Below, piece by piece: positions 54,301 to 55,796 of a DNA stretch of 64,000 bases. The position numbers and the translations under genes are program-made. This DNA is from Mactra quadrangularis (taxonomy: Eukaryota; Mollusca; Bivalvia; Venerida; Mactridae): contig CM046299.1 of the NCBI GenBank assembly GCA_025267735.1, forward strand, positions 19,490,232 through 19,554,231, read 5' to 3'. The notes below the pieces were generated by a model that did not search any database, was not told where the DNA came from, and saw only the letters and a program-made list of their open reading frames with translations. Numbering within the stretch: position 1 is the stretch's first letter; every line of letters begins with the position of its first letter.

Positions 54301-54733
54301 ACATGTGTGAAAACACTAAACTTAGTTTAGTCAAATTTCGTCTGTAATGTGATCCTTCATCAAACATCCTTTCTTTCCCTTCTTTAAACAATCTTATAGT
54401 ATTTTTACACTTATTCATTAAATTTTCAATGAAAATTCTAAAATATTCACATTCATTTAATGTATGAAGTTTATCATCATGTTTATTGTATATCAATCTA
54501 AGATGTTGGTAGGTGTCTGGTAAAATGTCAAGAATAAACGGTGGACTGTTCCGCAAGTTCATTCGATGATGTTGACACATTTTGACAACTTTGTCCATTA
54601 ATTTCCATGATTTTTCAATGGTTCTTTTATCCACAACTAACTTGCTCGGAGTAAATACTCCTTGCAGAACACCTATAACGCCTGAAAGATTCATTCCGTG
54701 TTGATTAGTTCTAGGGCGACTAGCCTGCGCCAT
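9072..54733 (-). CDS. CBL: CBL-family E3 ubiquitin-protein ligase, complete gene of ten coding exons
   Basis: Joined exons (minus strand): 54733-54195, 33397-33251, 26337-26206, 24289-24152, 22778-22559, 19288-18978, 18112-18003, 15284-15132, 10824-10707, 9312-9072. Their sum is 2109 nt, 702 codons plus TAG, with matching phases at every junction. CBL proteins bind phosphotyrosine on activated receptor and cytosolic tyrosine kinases through the N-terminal TKB module and transfer ubiquitin from an E2 through the RING, leading to endocytosis and degradation. Visible domains: 4-helix bundle about residues 20-145, EF-hand about 146-235, SH2-like about 236-320, linker with Y351 and Y354, RING 364-402, proline-rich tail about 420-640 with Y536, Y541 and Y604 motifs, UBA 659-699. 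Vertebrate CBL and CBLB are longer, with a much longer tail. Whether it is orthologous to CBL or the single pre-duplication gene cannot be decided here; a single invertebrate CBL is most likely. Family identity is near certain. Confidence 0.97.
9641..9909. mobile_element. Short DNA element with ATACCCCCGC / GCGGGGGTAT ends, copy 1
   Basis: Shares nearly its whole length with 23143-23392. ATACCCCCGCC occurs near the left at 9673 and GCGGGGGTATA at the right end. A second TATACCCCCC just before it makes a terminal hairpin with a CTTCTTCGAAG loop. It contains a CGGACGGACGGACG / CACGCACG run. Both copies also share about 30 bp to the left of the first ATACCCCC, so the true left end may be nearer 9641. 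Non-coding. Confidence 0.75.
10311..10668. mobile_element. Inverted-end element rich in CGTACGG motifs, copy 1
   Basis: Ends GCTACAGTCCCATAAA (left) and TTTATGGGACTGAGGC (right) are inverted repeats with two mismatches. The interior is CpG-rich and repeats CCGTACGG / CGTACCCGTACG in both halves. It is about 85-90 percent like the copy at 13311-13668 by eye. No transposase ORF. It lies in CBL intron 9, 38 bp from the exon 9 donor. Superfamily unresolved because target duplications are ambiguous. Confidence 0.8.
10707..10824 (-). CDS. CBL: CBL exon 9: YDVP motif and PxxxPR motif
   Basis: Enters in phase 1 and leaves in phase 2, codons 584-622. It contains [17 protein letters not shown]604 in YDVP matches the CRK/CRKL-binding tyrosines of human CBL (Y700 and Y774, both YDVP). 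The overlapping PLPAPR fits PxxxPR, the ligand type bound by CIN85/CD2AP SH3 domains, which link CBL to endocytic machinery. The acceptor is TTTACAG at 10825 and the donor TCTAA|GTATGT at 10706. The motif makes the exon secure despite its small size. Confidence 0.92.
12533..12690. repeat. Degenerate minisatellite, about 31-bp unit, block 1
   Basis: Imperfect units with core TACAATAAAGTACATTTTCT followed by AGGAATTGATG. The same unit resumes at 13079-13215 after about 390 unrelated bases. Confidence 0.75.
13079..13215. repeat. Degenerate minisatellite, about 31-bp unit, block 2
   Basis: Four to five imperfect units of the same core as at 12533-12690, ending shortly before the CGTACGG element copy 2. 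The two blocks were probably one array split by insertion or internal decay. Confidence 0.75.
13311..13668. mobile_element. Inverted-end element rich in CGTACGG motifs, copy 2
   Basis: Same orientation and length as 10311-10668, with the same ends. GTAC-core motifs are at the same places, although several have single changes (CCGTACGTAC, CACGTACAGG). Located in CBL intron 8. Confidence 0.8.
14527..14741. repeat. Tandem repeat, 38-bp unit arranged as 76-bp dimers
   Basis: Units contain ATAGCACATTTG(C/A)CTATAAATAGAT then (C/T)TGTTGTCTAAAAA. Two variants alternate (GCCTAT...ATCTG and GACTAT...ATTTG), giving a 76-bp higher-order repeat of at least two rounds. Located in CBL intron 8, about 400 bp from exon 8. 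Confidence 0.85.
15132..15284 (-). CDS. CBL: CBL exon 8: tail exon with two tyrosine motifs
   Basis: Phase 1 on both sides, codons 533-583. It reads [13 protein letters not shown] near its start. Y536 sits in V-S-Y-A-E-L, which fits the ITIM-type consensus for SH2 phosphatases or adaptors. Y541 sits in Y-E-V-P, which fits the YxxP consensus bound by CRK/CRKL SH2 domains. YSTPPPGV follows. The acceptor is CTGCTAG ending at 15285 and the donor GGAG|GTGAGA at 15131. Assignment rests on splice sites, phase and the YxxP motif; I do not recognise the remaining residues. Phosphorylation is an inference. Confidence 0.87.
15645..15775 (-). repeat. SINE family A, decayed copy
   Basis: Shows the family landmarks in reverse with many changes (ATCAGTACTCGCTAACCC, GGAGGAAAATCAAAATTATA, AATTTCATGACAGGGTATAA). 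Confidence 0.65.
16205..16915. repeat. Minisatellite with 33-bp unit, about 21 copies
   Basis: Unit AACAAAGACATGTATCTTGA + TGCTATTTATAGT, with A/T alternation at AACAA(A/T)GACATG. The unit is a multiple of three and lacks stops in several frames, so it creates ORFs of 92 to 207 codons on both strands (for example [11 protein letters not shown] repeated). It lies wholly inside CBL intron 7 and contains a few frame-breaking indels (16666, 16795), so I treat these ORFs as accidental. Confidence 0.95.
18003..18112 (-). CDS. CBL: CBL exon 7: RRxLPxTP segment of the proline-rich tail
   Basis: Enters in phase 2 and leaves in phase 1. Across the junction it gives [16 protein letters not shown], which resembles the RRPLPCTPG segment of human CBL, so this exon is supported by motif as well as by splice sites. 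The rest ([19 protein letters not shown]) is polar and unrecognised. The acceptor is CTTGTAG at 18113-18119 and the donor ACTG|GTATGT at 18002. Phases are consistent with both neighbours. Confidence 0.88.
18113..18977 (-). other. CBL intron 6, largely a dispersed repeat
   Basis: About 865 bp. 18555-18715 matches 1080-1275 in inverse orientation (GACGATG, AAGGTCACCTGAACGTGACC, then AATCAGATTGAG), and a weaker relative is at 27785-27835. No coding feature is seen. Confidence 0.65.
18978..19288 (-). CDS. CBL: CBL exon 6: last RING cysteines and first proline-rich segment
   Basis: Starts in phase 0 at D393 and ends in phase 2. [11 protein letters not shown] supplies the last two RING ligands, C399 and C402, followed by VVVDPFDPR, the conserved helix after the RING. 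Then comes a Ser/Asp/Glu-rich stretch and a proline-rich segment with LPPPVPPRR, a class II type SH3 ligand, and repeated [12 protein letters not shown]. The acceptor is TGTAG at 19289-19292 and the donor AAG|GTAAAT at 18977. The tail here no longer aligns closely with vertebrate CBL, but the SH3-ligand character is kept. Confidence 0.95.
20039..20440. mobile_element. PIF/Harbinger-like MITE with TTA target duplication
   Basis: Left end GGCCATGCCATATCGGAATT, right end the inverse (CAAAATTCCATTTTGGCATG then GCC). Flanked by TTA on both sides (20036-20038 and 20441-20443), fitting the 3-bp TWA duplication of PIF/Harbinger elements. 402 bp, non-coding. The superfamily is inferred from the duplication only. 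Confidence 0.7.
20986..21343. mobile_element. hAT-like non-autonomous DNA transposon, TAGGGCTG family, copy 2
   Basis: Ends TAGGGCTG and CGTGACAGCCCTA, flanked by a perfect 8-bp duplication ATCTTTAA (20978-20985 and 21344-21351). It is shorter than copy 1 and inverted relative to it, and lies in CBL intron 5. The left terminal repeat is shortened or decayed after its first eight bases. No coding capacity. Confidence 0.85.
22062..22230 (-). repeat. tRNA-derived SINE family A, partial, minus orientation
   Basis: Carries the 3' body of the family in reverse (TTTATGGCGTCCAGCGCACC, TCCTGGACCATTGTCTATAA, ACCTACCCTTCCACAAGGCC, CAATGGAGGAAAATC) but no tRNA-like head. Confidence 0.8.
22559..22778 (-). 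CDS. CBL: CBL exon 5: end of SH2, linker helix and first part of RING finger
   Basis: Completes codon 319 and ends in phase 0 after Q392. It runs [13 protein letters not shown], then the linker [20 protein letters not shown], then the RING from C364. Y351 and Y354 match human Y368 and Y371, whose phosphorylation releases the RING from the TKB module. RING ligands here are C364, C367, C379, H381, C384 and C387, followed by W391, equivalent to the tryptophan (human W408) that contacts the E2. The donor is CAG|GTTTGT. Retention of the following intron would add ten residues and then stop, removing the last two zinc ligands. Confidence 0.97.
22884..23070 (-). repeat. tRNA-headed SINE family C, minus orientation
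   Basis: Reverse of the element at 28751-28985: CAGGTGACCCCTCACAGTAC, CTGAGTGAAACAACTGTAAG, then a B-box-like AGGGGTCAAACCTTGG. About 75 percent alike by eye. Confidence 0.65.
23143..23392. mobile_element. Short DNA element with ATACCCCCGC / GCGGGGGTAT ends, copy 2
   Basis: Same family and orientation as 9641-9909, roughly 90 percent alike by eye. The GGACGGACG run is shorter here, so the simple repeat differs between copies. Located in CBL intron 4's neighbourhood, between exons 4 and 5. Confidence 0.75.
24152..24289 (-). CDS. CBL: CBL exon 4: SH2-like phosphotyrosine-binding core
   Basis: 46 codons, phase 2 on both sides. It contains [20 protein letters not shown], where FRLS carries the arginine that contacts phosphotyrosine in SH2 folds and the glycine before QWAIG matches the residue whose change to Glu (human G306E) abolishes TKB binding. 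ILQTIP and the [13 protein letters not shown] helix follow. The acceptor ends in CAG at 24290 and the donor is TT|GTAAGT at 24151. The key binding residues are intact, so substrate recognition should be conserved. Confidence 0.96.
24301..24560. repeat. Dispersed repeat ending in GGCTAAAAAC, copy 1
   Basis: Same orientation as 26392-26700, strongly alike (ACAACAAGAAATGTAATG, AGGTAGAGTTGTGGTTACTT, TTTCATAAAGATCTGACAAT, TTTAACGCAATTGTTAA). It ends GAAAAATTCGGCTAAAAAC, having lost the left half of the terminal hairpin seen in copy 2. Confidence 0.75.
24639..25766. mobile_element. pogo/Tigger-like non-autonomous DNA transposon
   Basis: Left end CAGTTCCACCCCTCCTAACG, right end inverse with CAGTCCAACCCCTCTTAAGC, both next to TA (24637-24638 and 25767-25768). 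TA duplication and CAGT...CCCCTC(T)TAAGCGG ends resemble Tc1/mariner-superfamily pogo/Tigger elements. Subterminal copies of AAGCGGTCACCCC repeat at both ends. The 1128 bp hold no transposase; the 69-codon ORF inside resembles nothing known. Confidence 0.75.
26206..26337 (-). CDS. CBL: CBL exon 3: end of EF-hand region and start of SH2-like domain
   Basis: 44 codons, phase 2 on both sides. It encodes [20 protein letters not shown] followed by [18 protein letters not shown] and KPGS, which closely follows the EF-hand to SH2 transition of CBL proteins. The acceptor ends CAG at 26338 and the donor is AG|GTATGT at 26205. The SH2 fold of the family is incomplete (it lacks the secondary sheet) but binds phosphotyrosine when supported by the 4-helix and EF-hand parts. 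Nothing odd is seen. Confidence 0.96.
26392..26700. repeat. Dispersed repeat with terminal hairpin ending GGCTAAAAAC, copy 2
   Basis: Near its right end TTAGCCAAATTTTT, a TCGTTG loop and AAAAATCTGGCTAA form a stem-loop. The same hairpin design with other bases is at 38768-38797 (ACCCGGTTTTC, GTT, GAAAACCTGGT). A 3'-terminal hairpin is seen in Helitron-type elements, but I cannot confirm the class. Confidence 0.7.
28751..28985 (+). repeat. tRNA-headed SINE family C, plus orientation
   Basis: Head with GGACCGAGGGGTCCTGGGTT and TTGAACCCCAG as B-box-like sequence, then a body with TGCTAGTTTCCTTGGGCAAG, ATGAGGGATCACCTGCCTGA and a 3' part ending about TGTATATGGATCC. Relatives at 22884-23070 (inverse) and 47350-47465. 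Confidence 0.75.
29355..29950 (-). repeat. SINE family A, minus orientation, interrupted by a DNA element
   Basis: The body reads in reverse at 29355-29510 (CCTTGACCATTGTCTATAAC, CACCTACCCTTTCACC, GAAATTTCAAGAAAGGATAT). A CAGGG-ended element occupies 29515-29866. Beyond it the SINE seems to continue into its tRNA-like part (AAGGCTTGAACCAGCC). The insertion is therefore younger than the SINE. Confidence 0.65.
29515..29866. mobile_element. CAGGGCTTTTTCAG-ended DNA element, 352 bp, 5-bp target duplication
   Basis: Left end CAAGGCTTTTTCAGCC, right end GGCTTTTTCAG in inverse (CTGAAAAAGCCCTG). Flanked by CATGG on both sides (29510-29514 and 29867-29871). Shares AGCCTATCTCACGGGGCCGA, TTCCCAATGCCAAATAAC and GTTAAAAATTCCCAATTTG with 30747-32035. 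An ORF on the minus strand inside it is accidental. Confidence 0.85.
29985..30253 (+). repeat. tRNA-derived SINE family A, plus orientation, nearly complete
   Basis: tRNA-like head with A box TATAGTGCAGTTGGTAGCAC and B box GGGTTCAAATCC, then CCCTTCCATGAAAATTTGAC, CCTTGTGGAAGGGCATG and GGTCCAGGAAAGCTAGGTTA, ending GACGCCATAAAA...GTGTTGACACC. Confidence 0.85.
30747..32035. mobile_element. CAGGGCTTTTTCAG-ended DNA element, 1289 bp, 5-bp target duplication
   Basis: Ends CAGGGCTTTTTCAGCC and CTGAAAAAGCCCTG, flanked by CAGCT on both sides (30742-30746 and 32036-32040). Its outer parts match 29515-29866; about 900 bp of extra interior carries TCGCGGATCG, CGTGACGTAAG and similar CpG-bearing sequence. 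No transposase domain is recognised; a 109-codon plus-strand ORF (31590-31919) lacks any recognisable motif. Probably a longer internal-deletion derivative of the same family. Confidence 0.85.
32121..33145. mobile_element. 1-kb palindromic (foldback) element with perfect 8-bp target duplication
   Basis: Begins CACAGGTGACAGACTCAATT and ends with its inverse (AATTGAGTCTGTCACCTGTG), flanked by ATCATCAC on both sides (32113-32120 and 33146-33153). The two arms, about 490-500 bp each, are near-perfect inverse copies over their length and meet at GACGCGTTTTGATTGGTC (32604-32621) and its inverse (32635-32652), with a 13-bp loop. Arm differences by eye are scattered substitutions and small indels. 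The 8-bp duplication fits hAT-type insertion. The ORFs on both strands (32105-32452) fall in the arms and are non-functional by appearance. Confidence 0.92.
33251..33397 (-). CDS. CBL: CBL exon 2: EF-hand region of the TKB module
   Basis: Exactly 49 codons, phase 2 on both sides. It contains [16 protein letters not shown] and [19 protein letters not shown], the EF-hand part of the TKB module; the acidic and polar residues in [14 protein letters not shown] fit the family's calcium-binding loop. The acceptor is TTTTCAG at 33398-33400 and the donor AAG|GTGAGT at 33250. A 480-bp hAT-like element ends about 285 bp upstream of the exon and a 1-kb palindromic element begins 105 bp downstream of it, so this small exon sits between two transposons. 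Confidence 0.96.
33682..34161. mobile_element. hAT-like non-autonomous DNA transposon with TAGGGCTG/CAGCCCTA ends, copy 3
   Basis: 480 bp with TAGGGCTG at the left and CAGCCCTA at the right, flanked by a perfect 8-bp duplication CAAGCAAC (33674-33681 and 34162-34169). The interior carries subterminal CGATTC/CGAATC-type motifs (GATTCACGAATCG, GAATATTCG, ACTCGGATACTCG) and differs from copies 1 and 2, so it is a related but separate subfamily. It sits in intron 1 about 285 bp upstream of CBL exon 2. Confidence 0.85.
34898..34916. repeat. 19-bp palindrome GCAGGGTGC-A-GCACCCTGC inside a dispersed repeat
   Basis: Perfect inverse repeat about a single central base, in a short AGGGCAG-rich repeat that recurs in the other orientation at 39384. 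Confidence 0.75.
37729..38032 (-). repeat. tRNA-derived SINE family B, minus orientation
   Basis: Reverse of the 43419-43722 element. The tail GTTGGGTTTAACACC comes first. The tRNA-like head at the right has A box TAGCTCAGTTGGTAGCGC and B box GGTTCAATTCC in reverse. Confidence 0.88.
39384..39402. repeat. 19-bp palindrome GCAGGGTGC-T-GCACCCTGC
   Basis: Inverse copy of the repeat at 34898, with the complementary central base. Flanked by CCCTTTATTTCT and CTGCCCATTTT, matching the other copy's surroundings. Confidence 0.75.
39592..39814. mobile_element. MITE with GGCCACAACAA ends, copy A
   Basis: Left GGCCACAACAAATTGATCAT and right inverse ATGATATGATCA-like end (ATCATCAACTTGTTGTGGCC) form about 34-bp inverted repeats. 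223 bp, AT-rich. Long plus-strand ORFs here and at 41638 share residues ([15 protein letters not shown]) only because the elements are related. Flanks do not show the TAA duplication of copy B. Confidence 0.75.
41340..41530 (-). repeat. SINE with a different tRNA head on a family A-like body, minus orientation
   Basis: Head in reverse: GGCCGTGGCGTAGTGGTTAG as A box region and GTGGGTTCGAGCCCGG as B box. The body resembles SINE A (GGCCTTGTGGTAGGGC, GTCCAGGAAACC, TGGCCGTCG). A head swap on a shared body is the simplest reading. The acceptor stem does not pair well, so it is not a working tRNA gene. Confidence 0.75.
41638..41852. mobile_element. MITE with GGCCACAA ends, copy B, TAA target duplication
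   Basis: Same family and orientation as 39592-39814. Flanked by TAA (41635-41637 and 41853-41855), fitting a PIF/Harbinger-type TWA duplication. Non-coding. Confidence 0.75.
43419..43722 (+). repeat. tRNA-derived SINE family B, plus orientation, complete
   Basis: Head CCCGGCTAGCTCAGTTGGTA (A box) and GTGGGTTCGATTCCC (B box). The body has GGCCATTCTCCCTC, ATGTAGGGCAGTTGTCAGTC and TAAATCTAGAGATTTAGCC (self-complementary), then the tail GTTGCTACAGCGTTAAACAC and AACAAA runs. Three inverse copies lie in the window. Confidence 0.9.
43778..44085 (-). repeat. SINE family B, minus orientation, older copy
   Basis: Starts GGTTGGGTTTGACACT, passes CAAATCTCAGATTTAG and ends with a decayed tRNA head (CAACTGAGCCCGCCAGGC). 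It is more diverged than its neighbour at 43419; the two form a head-opposed pair about 55 bp apart. Confidence 0.85.
44906..45720. repeat. Minisatellite with 44-bp unit, about 18 copies
   Basis: Unit TAATTTTGACACAAGCATCC + CACAAGCCCTAGGCTTTGGG + CTAG, with variants (GGCATTGGG, GGCTTTCGG, GATTTCAGGC). Short minus-strand ORFs rich in [14 protein letters not shown] come from the repeat. Single units of its GGCTTTGGGCTAGTG core occur in dispersed repeats at 11349 and 33184. Confidence 0.93.
46325..46585. repeat. Degenerate tandem repeat, about 39-bp unit
   Basis: Units contain AGGCCACATAAACTTAATT then TTTAGATTCTTTGACTGTT, four clear and two or three poor copies, with a straggler at 46655-46700. 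Confidence 0.75.
47350..47465 (+). repeat. SINE family C, 3' fragment
   Basis: Matches the 3' half of 28751-28985: GTGAGGGATCACCTGCCTGA, CAATGACCAGGGGATATCAT and GTAAATGGA. Confidence 0.7.
48373..48391. repeat. CT microsatellite
   Basis: (CT)n of about nine uninterrupted units. Confidence 0.9.
48763..49068 (-). repeat. SINE family B, minus orientation, well preserved
   Basis: Starts TTTGTTGGGTTTAACGTCGT and ends with a clear tRNA-like head (CCAACTGAGCTAGCCGGGC, B box GGAATCGAACCC in reverse). Closest of the three inverse copies to the plus copy at 43419. Confidence 0.9.
49519..50540. repeat. Minisatellite with 56-bp unit, about 18 copies
   Basis: Unit CAATAATTTTAGCAGTACTA + GCATAACCTGCAACAAGGAG + CCAATAATTTCTAAGA. 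Each unit holds two related CAATAATTT segments, so it probably arose from a smaller dimer. Copies are nearly identical, with a few deletions (50098-50110 lacks AGCATAACC). In CBL intron 1. Confidence 0.95.
51897..53570. mobile_element. 1.67-kb foldback element with CAGGGGTTGCGAAA ends and 5-bp duplication
   Basis: Ends CAGGGGTTGCGAAA and TTTCGCAACCCCTG, flanked by CTGTG (51892-51896 and 53571-53575). Inner arms 52325-52648 and 53066-53380 are inverse copies (AAATCGCATTAAAAG, AAATATCGCACCACTTTTCT, ATTAACTCGCCGACAAA and others) around a roughly 420-bp unpaired centre. Outside the arms both sides carry clusters of GCCAGTCCGG / GCCGGACCG. The left outer part is about 200 bp longer than the right, so one side suffered a deletion or the other an insertion. 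No transposase. Confidence 0.88.
53755..53995 (-). repeat. tRNA-headed SINE family D, minus orientation
   Basis: Head in reverse at about 53916-53993: A box-like TTTAGCGATGCGGGTTAGAC and B box AGGTTCAATTCC, then a body with GGGCCTATGGCGTATG and TGGCCATTGGTGTTCATATG. Only one copy is in this window, so the body limits are uncertain. An ORF crossing it is accidental. Confidence 0.6.
54195..54733 (-). CDS. CBL: CBL exon 1: start codon, 4-helix bundle and beginning of EF-hand region
   Basis: Encodes residues 1-179 plus two bases of codon 180. It reads from [15 protein letters not shown] through the four-helix bundle, with family hallmarks such as [45 protein letters not shown] and [19 protein letters not shown]. 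The ATG at 54733 has A at -3 and G at +4, and an in-frame TAG lies upstream at 54767-54769, so no earlier start is possible in this exon. The donor is AG|GTAA at 54194. This bundle packs against the EF-hand and SH2 folds to make the TKB module. The N-terminus before the bundle is short compared with the His-rich one of vertebrate CBL. Confidence 0.96.
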
Positions 54734-54905
54734 CTTACATCTTCCTGGTATAAAATCAGTCGGGTACTACTTCCGGTTTTGTTAAAATTCGCTTTATACG
54801 TCATGAATATTGTAACGAAACGGTATTTTGCAAAACGCGCAATGGGTATAGAAAAATGTTAATTGCGCTCATTGTGCAGCTTGGTGAAATTTTCACCGTC
54901 TTTGT
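54734..54905 (-). promoter_or_regulatory. Probable CBL proximal promoter and 5'UTR
   Basis: Directly upstream of the CBL ATG. It holds a consensus ETS-type site (CCGGAAG on the minus strand, 54770-54776) about 40 bp from the ATG, and an ACGTCA (TGACGT on the minus strand, 54798-54803) of CRE/ATF type. It has visibly more CpG than the surrounding introns (ACGCGC, AACGCG, GTAACGG). No clear TATA box at a sensible distance is seen. The transcription start is not determined; an ETS site this near the start codon suggests a short 5'UTR. Confidence 0.5.
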
Positions 54906-55149
54906 AACGGTCCATCTATGGACACGTACAAGATGCAGTTGACCCTAACATAAGTTAGAAGCTGAATTTAGACAATCGCACGTAATCCTTCAAGAGTTTA
55001 AAGTTCCCTAGTATTTTTACTTTTAAACGTAATTAACAAAAAATATTGTGTATGAATTGCAGGTGTTTTCAGTCTGGGATATTTATAAAAAACAAAGTAT
55101 GGGATCCGGTACAACTCAACCCGTGGACAATATAACCAGTATTGAACCA
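54906..55149. other. Upstream flank of CBL promoter
   Basis: About 240 bp with nothing recognised apart from short plus-strand ORFs without motif. Confidence 0.5.
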
Positions 55150-55437
55150 TCATCTACTTCTTTGATATCTAGAGCTGCCTCCATCGTCATCTTTACTATC
55201 ATCTTTATCATCTGTTTCTTCACTACTAATATCTGTTGAAGTTTCATCATAACCAGAAGTAATGTAGGCGTCACCACTTTCATTTGAAGAAACTACAATA
55301 TGATATTCCTCATCTGAATCTTCCTCTCCGAACTTGGATTCTTTACTTGCAAAATTGTCAACTAAGGGTGCATGTATATCCTCGTTACTACTTCTCTCAG
55401 CTACGACGTAAAAATCTTCTGTATTTCTTTCTCTCAT
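55150..55437 (-). CDS. Hypothetical acidic 95-residue ORF upstream of CBL
   Basis: ATG at 55437 preceded by an in-frame TAG, stop at 55150. The product is strongly acidic and Ser/Asp/Glu-rich (EEDSDEEYHIVVSSNESGD, SSEETDDKDDSKDDDGG) with a basic end (RYQRSR), and probably disordered. It lies on the CBL strand about 420 bp upstream of the CBL ATG and just left of a SINE. I do not recognise it. Its frame is open and composition coherent, unlike the surrounding noise, so it may be a small gene, an exon of an upstream gene cut off by retroelements, or chance. An upstream open reading frame on a longer CBL transcript is another possibility. Confidence 0.3.
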   Translation of the reverse strand: MRERNTEDFYVVAERSSNEDIHAPLVDNFASKESKFGEEDSDEEYHIVVSSNESGDAYITSGYDETSTDISSEETDDKDDSKDDDGGSSRYQRSR

Positions 55438-55508
55438 TATTATCTTCTTCTATCTTATTCTTAACCGGGTGTAGATGATTTCTGTGTCTCAATATGAGGA
55501 GTCACGGA

Positions 55509-55796
55509 ACCCGGATCGATAGCGCAGTTGGTAGCGCGCCGGGATTTGGATACTCGTGCCCGAGGGGGTGCGGGTTCGAATCCCACCCGGGGAGGTTATA
55601 CCCTTCCATGAAAATTTGACAATAATGTCGATTTTCCTCCATTGGTTAGATAATATGGAGAAGTTTCCGGCCTTATGGAAAGGTAGGTGAGTACTGGTTA
55701 TAGACAATGGTCCAGGAAAGCTAGGTTAGGTGCGCTGGACGCCGTGAAATGACCTAAATTGTGTTGATACGGCGTTAGATTAATAAATAAATAAAT
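55509..55796 (+). repeat. tRNA-derived SINE family A, complete, plus orientation
   Basis: Head GGATCGATAGCGCAGTTGGT (A box) and GTGCGGGTTCGAATCCC (B box), body CCCTTCCATGAAAATTTGAC, CCTCCATTGGTTAGATAAT, GGTCCAGGAAAGCTAGGTTA, tail TGTTGATACGGCGTTAGATT and an AATA run. The best-preserved copy of the family here. The plus-strand LINE begins immediately after its tail. Confidence 0.92.
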
